Origin: a bacterium
GTDB taxonomy: Bacteria; Actinomycetota; Acidimicrobiia; Spongiisociales; JAENVV01
Assembly (NCBI GenBank): GCA_024641305.1
Contig: JAHEDI010000025.1
Coordinates: 1 to 53,502 of the forward strand
Length of the DNA stretch: 53,502 nucleotides
Reading direction: 5' to 3'
Part shown: in pieces, positions 1 to 8,619 of the stretch
How positions within the stretch are numbered: position 1 is the stretch's first letter
How the letters are laid out: each line of letters opens with the position of its first letter
The notes under the pieces: model-generated
Seen by the model: only the letters and a program-made list of their open reading frames with translations
The model's database searches: none
What the model was told of the DNA's origin: nothing
Position numbers and translations under genes: made by a program

Positions 1-29
1 GATCGGCTGATACCTCAACACATTTGGTA

Positions 30-57
30 TTGACGATGGGCGGCGCTGTGGCATACT
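30..57 (+). promoter_or_regulatory. Promoter of the metY-metX unit
   Basis: A TTGACG hexamer (30-35) and a CATACT hexamer (52-57) lie 16 bases apart. Transcription would start near 64, just before the first strand of the riboswitch P1 helix at 67. That fit makes this the likely housekeeping-type promoter for the leader and the methionine genes. Confidence 0.6.
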
Positions 58-66
58 TCGTCCGTA

Positions 67-145
67 CTTATCAAGAGCGGTGGAGGGACAGGCCCTTTGA
101 GACCGCGGCAACCAGTTCGGCTGGTGCCAATGCCTGATCGATGAG
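67..145 (+). promoter_or_regulatory. SAM-I (S-box) riboswitch
   Basis: The leader carries the S-box core in order: the P1 strand CTTATC (67-72), AAGAG, GGTGGAGGGA, GGCCC, GACCGCGGCAACC, GGTGCCAA, and the closing strand GATGAG (140-145), which pairs with 67-72. This family binds S-adenosylmethionine and lowers expression of methionine genes when SAM is plentiful. The next genes are metY and metX, so biology and sequence agree. The effector step (termination or start-site masking) is not obvious; see the hairpin at 215-259. Confidence 0.93.
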
Positions 146-214
146 AAGAGGTTGCACGAAGATGACTACTAGCCCAACCGCCCCCAACTCCTTCATGGGT
201 TTGTGTATGCCGTG

Positions 215-259
215 CTCTCAGGTGGTCCGTCCTTCGTGATGTGTGCCGCCACCTGAGAG
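215..259 (+). promoter_or_regulatory. Long perfect hairpin in the metY leader (candidate expression platform)
   Basis: CTCTCAGGTGG (215-225) and CCACCTGAGAG (249-259) form a perfect 11-bp stem around a 23-base loop. No T-run follows, so it is not a standard intrinsic terminator. The 3' arm GAGAGG (255-260) could instead pair with CCTCTC (289-294), four bases before the AAGGAA ribosome binding site (298-303). This would allow a switch between two folds. The pairing is seen; the role is inferred. Confidence 0.5.
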
Positions 260-308
260 GGAATCTCACCGGCACCTATCCGCATCGACCTCTCAACAAG
301 GAATCTGA

Positions 309-1625
<1,317 letters not shown>

Positions 1626-1638
1626 GCCCATCCCTTCG

Positions 1639-1665
1639 GGCGGGAGGTCGGGTTGACCTCCCGCC
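1639..1665 (+). terminator. Hairpin between metY and metX (possible attenuator)
   Basis: GGCGGGAGGTC (1639-1649) and GACCTCCCGCC (1655-1665) form a perfect 11-bp GC-rich stem with a 5-base loop GGGTT. It ends 16 bases before the metX start and has no T-run. It could stabilise the upstream mRNA end, partly terminate, or be a processing site, making metX expression differ from metY. Confidence 0.45.
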
Positions 1666-1681
1666 TAAGCTCTGATCTCTC

Positions 1682-2830
1682 ATGACTGATCCAGATACGC
1701 TCCCCAGCGTCACCGAGTTCTATGACTTTCCGGCAGATCTGTTGCCATACAAGTTGCAGAACGGCGAGATGCTGTCACAAATCCGACTTGCGTATCAAAC
1801 GTACGGGCAACCGAACTCCGATCAATCGAACGTCATCCTTTTGTTCCATGCCCTTACCGGAAGCCAGAATCCGGCCGGTATCAATCGGTCGGTCCCCGGC
1901 GTCGACCTATGGAGCGAAGAGTGTCAGGTGGGGTGGTGGCCTGGCTGGATCGGTCCTGGTCGGACCATCGACACGGATCGTTTCTTTGTAGTCTGCGTCA
2001 ACTACCTCGGGGGCTGTTACGGCTCGACAGGTCCGACGTCGATCAACCCTGAGACGGGCGTTCAGTTTGGCGGATCGTTCCCGGAAGTGACCTTTTCGGA
2101 CATCGTCGACACGCAGATGGCATTGCTCGACCACCTCGGGATCAGGAAGCTTCACACGGCGATTGGCCCGTCGGTTGGTGGCATGATGTGTGTGAGCCTG
2201 GCGACCCGGTATCCAGATCGCGTTGAACGGGTGGTGCCGGTTGCGTCCGGTTTGTACACCTCGTCGTTGCAGTTCATCTATAACTTCGAGCAGACCAACG
2301 CCATCTTGAACGACCCAAACTTCAACGGCGGCGACTATTACGATGGGCCCCGCCCTGATCAGGGCCTGGCCCTCGCCAGAATGATCGGGCACAAAACCTT
2401 TGTGTCTCTCGACGCGATGAAATTTCGAGCTCGCGGCGAAGTGACCGACGGGATTGGTCCGGCCGGCTATCAGATGAGATCACCGCTTGAGTCGTACATG
2501 TGGCACCAGGGCCAGAAGTTTCTTCAACGATTCGATGCCAACACCTACGTCAGACTGATGACTGCATGGCAACACTTCGACCTACTCGAAGAAGCCGGTG
2601 CTACGGATATGACGGAGCTGCTCAAACGATCGCGACCTCATCGGTACTTGTTGTTCACGATCGATTCGGATGTTTGCTACTACCCCGAAGAACAGGCACT
2701 CATGCTGGACGCGCTGCGGGAGGCGGGTGTGGCGGCTCGCCGGGTCATCGTCTCGTCGGAAAAGGGCCACGACTCGTTCTTGCTCGAACCTGAGTTGTAT
2801 GCCGACGTTCTTGACGACTTCCTTTCCTAG
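1682..2830 (+). CDS. metX: Homoserine O-acetyltransferase
   Basis: An alpha/beta-hydrolase-fold transferase that acetylates homoserine from acetyl-CoA, the first committed step to methionine. Its 382 residues are the usual length. Visible are NVILLFHALTG, the nucleophile elbow GPSVGGMM (Ser164), an acidic residue in TIDSDVCYYP near 330, and the catalytic His in EKGHDSF near 363. It shares the riboswitch-controlled transcript with metY. The ATG at 1682 has no strong Shine-Dalgarno sequence, so translation may depend on the upstream gene or be weak. Confidence 0.94.
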   Translation: MTDPDTLPSVTEFYDFPADLLPYKLQNGEMLSQIRLAYQTYGQPNSDQSNVILLFHALTGSQNPAGINRSVPGVDLWSEECQVGWWPGWIGPGRTIDTDRFFVVCVNYLGGCYGSTGPTSINPETGVQFGGSFPEVTFSDIVDTQMALLDHLGIRKLHTAIGPSVGGMMCVSLATRYPDRVERVVPVASGLYTSSLQFIYNFEQTNAILNDPNFNGGDYYDGPRPDQGLALARMIGHKTFVSLDAMKFRARGEVTDGIGPAGYQMRSPLESYMWHQGQKFLQRFDANTYVRLMTAWQHFDLLEEAGATDMTELLKRSRPHRYLLFTIDSDVCYYPEEQALMLDALREAGVAARRVIVSSEKGHDSFLLEPELYADVLDDFLS

Positions 2831-2831
2831 G

Positions 2832-2865
2832 GATTCGGGCGGAGGCCAGCGCCACCGCCCGAATC
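2832..2865. terminator. Bidirectional terminator-like hairpin
   Basis: GATTCGGGCGG (2832-2842) pairs perfectly with CCGCCCGAATC (2855-2865) around 12 bases. It sits two bases after the metX stop and just beyond the end of the converging gene at 2873, so it can serve both strands. No T-run is present. Confidence 0.6.
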
Positions 2866-2872
2866 TCGCTGG

Positions 2873-3304
2873 TTACTGGTTTGGGTCGAGTTCGGCCGCG
2901 CTGCTCCCGAAGTAGTGATGCACCGGTAGGAACTCACCCGTCGCACTGACTGCGGGGGTGTCGACTTCGTATTCGGGCATCCACCATGTGGGTGTGTCGG
3001 GATCTAGATTGGCGTCCAATCCCGCGTAGCGCTCGATTAACGTGAGCGAGCCACCCGCCTTGGCGAGCACAGCCGCGTTCGCGGGCGTATCGATTTCGTA
3101 CTCGGGCAGTATCTCTTGCACGGTGGCCGGTTCGTTCAACACCGGCGCCGGCTCGTTGTTGTTGATGAACACCAAAACCAACGTCGCGATTACGACGGCT
3201 GCGACGATCAGTGCCCAGAATCCTTGCTTGGCCCAGAATGGCTGTGGAGCCACGATATTGGGTGCGCGCTCCAAGACATCAGGCCGATTGTTCAGGACGA
3301 CCAT
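2873..3304 (-). CDS. Single-pass membrane protein, unknown function
   Basis: I do not recognise a family. The 143-residue protein has a short cytoplasmic N-terminus, one hydrophobic segment around residues 29-47 (WALIVAAVVIATLVLVFI), and an acidic extracytoplasmic part rich in Pro and Glu. A short motif occurs twice: PEYEIDTPA and PEYEVDTPA, about 45 residues apart. The start is set at ATG 3304 because AAGGAG lies 7 bases upstream (3312-3317); an upstream in-frame ATG at 3349 lacks such a site. It converges with metX. Confidence 0.65.
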   Translation of the reverse strand: MVVLNNRPDVLERAPNIVAPQPFWAKQGFWALIVAAVVIATLVLVFINNNEPAPVLNEPATVQEILPEYEIDTPANAAVLAKAGGSLTLIERYAGLDANLDPDTPTWWMPEYEVDTPAVSATGEFLPVHHYFGSSAAELDPNQ

Positions 3305-3427
3305 GCCATGTCTCCTTCCGCAGGCTGAGGAGATCGAAGGCCATTTCAAGAAGCCCGGATTCCCCAGCGTCCTCTTGACCTTTAATGGTCTCGCTTATAG
3401 AGCCCACCCGATAGTGACGATCGGCCC

Positions 3428-3664
3428 TTATGGGACGGTGCGCAGGCTCGGCGCGACATCAGATTCATAATCGGCGTGCCGATTTGTCTCCGACTTGGAG
3501 AACACCAGACGGCCATCGACGACAATTTCAAACACGCCGCCCCGCGATGGGATTAGGTGGATATCGTACTTCGGGCCGAACTCGTCGAAGATCGCTTCAG
3601 CCATGCTCACGGCACGGGCAGTGTAGTTTCAGGCCCGGCAGAACTCGATGGTGATGGGAGTCAT
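3428..3664 (-). CDS. selW: SelW/Rdx-family selenoprotein with in-frame UGA (Sec)
   Basis: Read through one UGA (3629-3631) the gene encodes 78 residues with the full Rdx thioredoxin-like fold. A beta strand and redox motif MTPITIEFCRAU-NY open it (Cys9, Sec12), followed by a helix ARAVSMAEAIFDEFG and the strand pair SRGGVFEIVVDGRLVFSK. SelW-family proteins carry CxxC or CxxU exactly here, and the following NYxxRA is typical. Without readthrough only a GTG start at 3610 remains, losing the redox centre. The ATG has no Shine-Dalgarno sequence; a TATGAT box (3673-3678) 8 bases upstream suggests a leaderless transcript. It is divergent from the enoyl-CoA hydratase gene, with start codons 5 bases apart. 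Likely a thiol/selenol redox protein. A recent stop mutation is the alternative. Confidence 0.8.
3600..3619 (-). promoter_or_regulatory. Candidate bacterial SECIS hairpin
   Basis: Ten bases after the UGA, within the coding sequence, GCC-C-GTG (3619-3613) can pair with CAT-GGC (3605-3600) around a 7-base loop CCGTGAG, with one bulged C and one G-T pair. Bacterial SECIS elements are small stem-loops directly behind the Sec UGA that bind SelB. The stem is short and the match is only suggestive. Confidence 0.4.
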
Positions 3665-3669
3665 GGGCA

Positions 3670-4344
3670 GTGATCATAACGACGGAGGGGCGGGTCGGGG
3701 TCATTCGGTTTGATCGGCCCGAGAAGAGGAATGCCTTGACAAGGGCCTCGCTAGTCGCCCTGCCTGCTGCCATCGATCACCTCGTCGAGAGCGGTTCCCG
3801 CGCCATCATCCTCACCGGGTCTGAATCGATCTTTACAGCCGGGGCAGATTTGACGGAGTTATCGTTTAGGGAAGCCGACCTTGACGTCGAAAGCGGGTTG
3901 GCAGCAGCTGCCGACCGGCTTGCCTCGGTCGAGGTTCCGACCTTTGCTGCAATCGAAGGACCCTGTTTGGGAGCCGGGGTCGAATTGGCCACCGCCTGTG
4001 ATGTCCGGGTGGCGGGCCAAGGATCCACCTTCATGATCCCCGCTGCCCGGCTGGGAATCCTCTACCGGCCCGCTGGAGTGGCTCGATTGCTTCGGACGCT
4101 CGGAGCCGAGACAACCCGACGGCTGCTATTGGCGAATGAGACCATCGGCCCCAACGGAATCGCCGGCGTTCTTGTCCCGGATGGCAGTGCGCTTGCAGCG
4201 GCCCGCGAACTTGCCGATCAATCCGCGGGTCTCGTCCCCGGGGCGGTGGCCGCGACCAAACAACTTATGGTGGAGATAGAGACGAGCATCTCGGCCGGGA
4301 TGGATTGGGACGAGGTCAGGCGCCGCCTTCTGGCGGAACGGTGA
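3670..4344 (+). CDS. Enoyl-CoA hydratase/isomerase family protein
   Basis: A crotonase-fold protein of 224 residues, slightly shorter than the usual 250-260 because the C-terminal helices are reduced. It shows VIRFDRPEKRNAL at the N-terminus, the oxyanion-hole segment TAGADLTEL, and GPCLGAGVELATACD. The position where hydratases often have a catalytic Glu reads AARLGILYRP, so the exact reaction is unclear. The GTG start follows GGGAG (3656-3660) by 9 bases; this site lies inside the divergent selW gene. Its last 29 bases overlap the end of the converging DUF3152 gene. Confidence 0.85.
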   Translation: MIITTEGRVGVIRFDRPEKRNALTRASLVALPAAIDHLVESGSRAIILTGSESIFTAGADLTELSFREADLDVESGLAAAADRLASVEVPTFAAIEGPCLGAGVELATACDVRVAGQGSTFMIPAARLGILYRPAGVARLLRTLGAETTRRLLLANETIGPNGIAGVLVPDGSALAAARELADQSAGLVPGAVAATKQLMVEIETSISAGMDWDEVRRRLLAER

Positions 4345-5122
4345 TCTCTGGATCGAGCGGCCAGCCGTTGGGCCAGCATCCGTCGAGGCCTTTGGTTTGT
4401 TGCATCATGACGGGAGCCAGGTCACCGATGCCCGTACAGGCAACGTGCCCGTGTTTGAGTCCATGACCCACCTCATGGTTGATCACATATATCTGATAGC
4501 CCCACAGGTCGTTGGCGTACTCTTCTGTGCCGGTTTCCCAGCGCCACACGTTGATCATGGCCCGATGGGCGTCCCAGCAGGAATAAATTCCTGCAGTGAA
4601 CAGTGGACGGCAGTGCTCATCGGTCGTCGCCGGCGAGGCCAGAGTCACGCGAAATGAGGGTTCGCCGATATCGACCCGTTGGACGGCGAACCCTTCGCGC
4701 CCGCCCCATGACCGGGGATCACTGAGTACCTGATCCACCCGATCGGCGAAACAGGCGGCGTCAATGCCAAGCCCTTCTTCGACCTCCACGATATAGGTCT
4801 TGATAGGGTCGTCGGACGATGGCAGGGTCGAACCTGGCACCACGATCAGAGTTCCAGTCGGTTGGTGCGGAGTGTTGGTTGAACAGGAGGCATCAACGGT
4901 CGGAGTCGGTGGCGGGTCATCGGCAGACGGTTCGACGATCACCTGGGCGGCAGAGGATGGCGTTTCTGCGACCGCCGAAATGGTGGTCACAGAAACGCCG
5001 GACTCCGGAGCCTGGATCCCAAGGCTCGTGTCGGTTCCTAGCCGTGGTACTGCGAATGCCGCGATGAGAGCGATGGTTGCCAGCATGAGAAAGGCTCGGC
5101 GATGGGGAGTGGGGCGGTTCAC
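4316..5122 (-). CDS. DUF3152 family membrane-anchored putative metallopeptidase
   Basis: A 268-residue protein with an N-terminal hydrophobic anchor (AFLMLATIALIAAFAVP, about residues 10-26), a low-complexity linker, and a C-terminal DUF3152 domain. The domain has HEVGHGLKHGH, a zinc-binding HExGH...H metallopeptidase motif, and paired cysteines (SCWDAHRA, HVACTGIG, LDGCWP). DUF3152 is an actinobacterial family presumed to act outside the membrane; its substrate is unknown. The start is a GTG. The 3' end overlaps the enoyl-CoA hydratase gene. Confidence 0.8.
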   Translation of the reverse strand: MNRPTPHRRAFLMLATIALIAAFAVPRLGTDTSLGIQAPESGVSVTTISAVAETPSSAAQVIVEPSADDPPPTPTVDASCSTNTPHQPTGTLIVVPGSTLPSSDDPIKTYIVEVEEGLGIDAACFADRVDQVLSDPRSWGGREGFAVQRVDIGEPSFRVTLASPATTDEHCRPLFTAGIYSCWDAHRAMINVWRWETGTEEYANDLWGYQIYVINHEVGHGLKHGHVACTGIGDLAPVMMQQTKGLDGCWPNGWPLDPEITVPPEGGA

Positions 5123-5163
5123 GGCAGGTAGATGTTATGCACAAGGTTTGATAGCCTCAACTC

Positions 5164-5589
5164 ATGTCGGGAACTCTTGGTCGTCTCATCGTCGTTGCCA
5201 GTCTGCTGGTCGGCGGCTGGAGCCTGTTCTACAACCAAATCAATGTCGTTCTTTTTCAGGATTATCTTGATGACGGGTCGGTTATCGATCGAGTTGAGCA
5301 CTGTGGAACGATGTATGACGTCCTCACGGGAAATCTCGATGAGACGATTACCGGTGGGGTCGATACCGATCTGTGTGTGAGGTCGGCTCGAACGGATGCC
5401 GTCTTCGGAGGCCTCCTGGTCGGGTTCTTTCTGGCAGTCGGCGTCCTTTTGATGGGCAGCTCGTATCGCAGACCGCTTATAGGGATGGATGCGGTTCGGC
5501 CATTGCCGAATGTTTCGGTATTCCATAGGAGGCAGGCGGCCCACCATCGGAGGGCGGCCGAGTTGGCCGATAACCAGGACGACGAATAG
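5164..5589 (+). CDS. Two-pass membrane protein, unknown function
   Basis: No family recognised. The 141 residues contain a TM helix at about 6-23, an acidic loop of about 55 residues with two cysteines (C47 and C71) that could form a disulfide if the loop is outside, a second TM helix at about 80-100, and a His/Arg-rich tail. It is divergent from the DUF3152 gene (41 bases between starts) and runs into the tandem repeat at 5592. Confidence 0.6.
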   Translation: MSGTLGRLIVVASLLVGGWSLFYNQINVVLFQDYLDDGSVIDRVEHCGTMYDVLTGNLDETITGGVDTDLCVRSARTDAVFGGLLVGFFLAVGVLLMGSSYRRPLIGMDAVRPLPNVSVFHRRQAAHHRRAAELADNQDDE

Positions 5590-5591
5590 AA

Positions 5592-5648
5592 CGATTCGTC
5601 GGCTTCACGACGATTCGCCGGCTTCACGACGATTCGTCGGCTTCGATA
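5592..5648. repeat. Three tandem copies of a 19-bp unit
   Basis: Units at 5592-5610, 5611-5629 and 5630-5648 share CGATTCGTCGGCTTCACGA, with one mismatch in unit 2 and three end mismatches in unit 3. Unit 3 and part of unit 2 encode the last residues and stop of the carboxylase alpha subunit on the minus strand; the others fill the gap to the next gene. This suggests local duplication of the 3' end. Confidence 0.8.
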
Positions 5649-7591
5649 ACGATCAGTACTTGCTCGGCGTCAACTTGTTCGCCGACGGTCACGTTCACAG
5701 AGGTCACCCTGCCGGCCGTCGGGGCGGCGATCGTATGTTCCATTTTCATCGCTTCGATAATGACCAGGCTCGTTCCGGCCGCTACCCGATCGCCGTCAGC
5801 GACGTCCACGCGGATCACCCGACCCGGCATCGGTGAAACCATGGAGCCGACAACGATTTCTGGTTCCGAGGACGGGAACCGGGACAGTTCGATCAACGTC
5901 GATGCACCATCAGGCCCATCGACCAGCCATCGGTCACCCACCTTTCGCGCCTGATATCGCCGCCGGTGCAATCCAAATTGCAGGTCTGCACCCCAATCAT
6001 CGAGGGAGTGGATCGCCAGTGGCATCGGTTGGTCGTTGACCGATACGGTGATTCCGTCCCGATGGAAGAGGTAGGACACATGGAGAGGGCCATTGTGTCC
6101 CATATAGGAGACGTTCTGTGGTTGAGATGGACTGTTGCGCCATCCGCTTGGCAGATCCGGGACCACCTTTGAGCTTTCCCTCCGACGTGACTGGCCGACC
6201 AGGGTGGCGGCGACCGCGTGACGCTGGGTGGCCGAGTCGTCGGCCCGTGGCACTCCCAACGTCCCGGCAGGGTTGCGCTCCAAGAAGTGAGTGTTCGTTT
6301 CCCCTGAGACGAATTCGGGGTGTCGCAGAATTCCCACCAGCAGGTCCCGGTTCGTGATCACCCCGTGGATCGACGCATTGGCCAGCGCGGTAGCGAGCTG
6401 ACGGCTGGCGTCTTGACGGGTTGCCGCATGAACGACCACCTTGGCGATCATTGGGTCGTAGAAGACTGAAACTTCGCTTCCTTCTTCAACCCCGCTATCA
6501 ACCCTGGCACCGTGGATCTGGAAGCGATCGATGGTGCCGATCGAGGGGAGGTAACCATTGCGTGGGTCCTCGGCGTAGAGACGCGCCTCGATGGCGTGGC
6601 CGGTCATGGTCGGCGTCAACGCAGCGTCTGGGAGCGGACGGCCCTCGGCGACCTCAATCTGAAGTCGGACCAGATCGAGACCTGTCACGCACTCGGTCAC
6701 CGGGTGTTCGACCTGGAGGCGGGTGTTCATCTCGAGGAAGTAGAAATCACCATCTTTGAAAAGGAATTCGACGGTCCCGGCACCGACGTAATCAACCGCC
6801 CGGCAGGCGGTCACTGCCGCCGCTCCCATCTGAGCTCGCAACTCCGGAGTCAGCGCGGGGGACGGCGATTCCTCGATGATCTTCTGATGGCGCCGTTGGA
6901 TCGAACAGTCGCGCTCGAACAGGTGCGTCACGTTGCCATAGGTATCTCCGAATACCTGGACTTCGATGTGCCGGGGAGCGTCGAGGTACGGTTCCAGAAA
7001 TACGGTTCCGTCCCCGAAGGCCGCTTCCGCCTCGCGGGCAGCACCGGCAATCGAGTCGGCCAGCCGATCCTTCGATGCGACGATTCGCATACCCTTGCCG
7101 CCACCGCCGGCAGTGGCTTTCACCAGGACTGGGTAGCCGATCGCAGCGGCTTCTGTGGCAGCCGATTCCGGGTCTTCGATGCTGACCAGAACGCTCTTCA
7201 ACGTCGGTACCCCCGCAGCCTCCATCGTTTGTTTGGCTGACAGTTTGTCGCCCATGTCGGCGATCGAGGACGGTGATGGACCAACGAAGATGACCCCGGC
7301 ATCGGCGCAGTCCGATGCGAATTTGGCGTTTTCGGCCAGGAAACCGTAGCCGGGGTGGATGGCATCTGATCCGGTGGCCAGGGCCGCCTCGATGATGGCC
7401 CCGCCCCGCAGGTAGGACTCCGCAGGCGTGTTACCGCCAAGTCCGTAAGCCTCGCCTGCTTCGTGTACAAAAGGAGCGTCCCTATCGGCGTCTGAAAAGA
7501 CTGCCACGGTGGCGATACCCATCTCGTGACACGTGCGGATAATTCGGCGGGCGATCTCGCCCCGGTTGGCGATCAGCAGCTTGGAAATCAT
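5624..7591 (-). CDS. Acetyl/propionyl-CoA carboxylase alpha subunit (biotin carboxylase + biotin carrier)
   Basis: A 655-residue AccA-type subunit. Residues about 1-450 form the biotin carboxylase: ANRGEIARR, the ATP-grasp glycine loop KATAGGGGKGMRIV and EMNTRLQVEHPVTE. A linker and a C-terminal biotinyl domain follow, with EAMKMEHT and biotin-lysine K616. It carboxylates biotin with ATP and bicarbonate for transfer by the beta subunit. The beta-subunit gene (8620-10218) lies upstream on the same strand with an M23 peptidase gene between, probably one transcript. The acyl-CoA substrate cannot be told from sequence alone. Confidence 0.93.
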   Translation of the reverse strand: MISKLLIANRGEIARRIIRTCHEMGIATVAVFSDADRDAPFVHEAGEAYGLGGNTPAESYLRGGAIIEAALATGSDAIHPGYGFLAENAKFASDCADAGVIFVGPSPSSIADMGDKLSAKQTMEAAGVPTLKSVLVSIEDPESAATEAAAIGYPVLVKATAGGGGKGMRIVASKDRLADSIAGAAREAEAAFGDGTVFLEPYLDAPRHIEVQVFGDTYGNVTHLFERDCSIQRRHQKIIEESPSPALTPELRAQMGAAAVTACRAVDYVGAGTVEFLFKDGDFYFLEMNTRLQVEHPVTECVTGLDLVRLQIEVAEGRPLPDAALTPTMTGHAIEARLYAEDPRNGYLPSIGTIDRFQIHGARVDSGVEEGSEVSVFYDPMIAKVVVHAATRQDASRQLATALANASIHGVITNRDLLVGILRHPEFVSGETNTHFLERNPAGTLGVPRADDSATQRHAVAATLVGQSRRRESSKVVPDLPSGWRNSPSQPQNVSYMGHNGPLHVSYLFHRDGITVSVNDQPMPLAIHSLDDWGADLQFGLHRRRYQARKVGDRWLVDGPDGASTLIELSRFPSSEPEIVVGSMVSPMPGRVIRVDVADGDRVAAGTSLVIIEAMKMEHTIAAPTAGRVTSVNVTVGEQVDAEQVLIVIEADESS

Positions 7592-7663
7592 CGTAGGCCG
7601 AGGCTAGCGGGACGGTAGCCAACTGGAGAAGGAGACCGGACGCCAATCGCACCCGGTGGAGTC

Positions 7664-8479
7664 CTAAGCGGGAGGGCGGACCTCAAGTCTGGCCTGTATT
7701 GTCTCAAGTTCCTCGATGAGAATGAACTCCACGACCTGGACGGTGGGATAGAGAAAGTCAACCGACTCTGCGACGTGGCTCTGCCTCGTGAGCAAGAGCA
7801 GCATGTCATCGTTGACCCGGACCGTGGCGGCAGTGGCCGGAAGGGCGTCGTCGCCAACTGTGGTCAAGTCGCCGATCGGCAGCCGCCCACCGAGGGAGTC
7901 GGCTATCGCCGTGGCGGCGTCAAACGGGATCGAGCCTGCGATGGTCAAGGTCTCGGCCTGGGGAGCGGCCAGGAGGGAGTAGTACGGATTGATTTTGGTT
8001 CCATCGGGTTGATGGAGTTCGAAGTGGATATGGGAGCCGGTTCCCTCGGCATTTCCCGAATCGCCGACCCAGCCGATGAGTTGTCCGGCGACGACGCGCG
8101 TGCCCTCTTCGATACCCGGGGCAAATCCCCAGCCTCTGGCGTCGTCGGTGCCAGGGGTGTCGTTGTTCATGTGGATGTAATACGATTCCCATCCGTCATC
8201 GTGGGTGATGCCGAGCGCACAGCAGGTCTTGCGGGTGCCATCGTGAACCCAGTCGATCACACCGTCGGCCACCGCGACGACCGGCAGCATCTTGTCGGCC
8301 ATGATGTCGGTTCCCTGGTGGCGGCGACCACCGGATCGAGCGTTGCCCCAGCTGTTGTCGAACTGAACGTCGCCAATAACGGGGAATACGATGTCGTGTT
8401 CGGTGGCCGCCTGGGCCGGAGTCGATGTTGCCGGGATCAGGGTGAGCGCGATGAGGAGCGCAACGACGATGTGTTTCAT
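7664..8479 (-). CDS. Secreted M23 family peptidase (LytM-type)
   Basis: A 271-residue exported peptidase. A signal peptide (about residues 1-24, ending PAQA-A) precedes an M23 domain with the zinc ligands of RHQGTD (H54, D58) and SHIHFEL (H150, H152), plus YIHM. The motifs are complete, so it is probably an active endopeptidase on peptidoglycan cross-links. The C-terminal 100 residues match nothing I recognise. The start is the ATG at 8479, not the in-frame TTG at 8515, because the signal peptide begins there. It sits between the two carboxylase subunit genes on the same strand. Confidence 0.85.
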   Translation of the reverse strand: MKHIVVALLIALTLIPATSTPAQAATEHDIVFPVIGDVQFDNSWGNARSGGRRHQGTDIMADKMLPVVAVADGVIDWVHDGTRKTCCALGITHDDGWESYYIHMNNDTPGTDDARGWGFAPGIEEGTRVVAGQLIGWVGDSGNAEGTGSHIHFELHQPDGTKINPYYSLLAAPQAETLTIAGSIPFDAATAIADSLGGRLPIGDLTTVGDDALPATAATVRVNDDMLLLLTRQSHVAESVDFLYPTVQVVEFILIEELETIQARLEVRPPA

Positions 8480-8619
8480 GGGGGGTTTCACTCGCGTAGA
8501 GGATTGGTTTCTCAACCACTAGATATCGACGTTCTCGTCTGGAAGCTTGAGGCCGCAGCGAACGTGTGATGGAACCCTATGCAGGTGCGCGGGACAACTT
8601 GAAATCGAGTTCGCCCGGA

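Noticed and set aside
3428-3610. A 60-residue protein starting at GTG 3610
   Set aside because: It would begin inside the first helix of the Rdx fold and lack the redox motif; reading the UGA as Sec restores the whole domain.
5592-5648. Short CRISPR array or integron-type site
   Set aside because: Contiguous 19-bp tandem units without spacers; best explained by duplication of a gene end.
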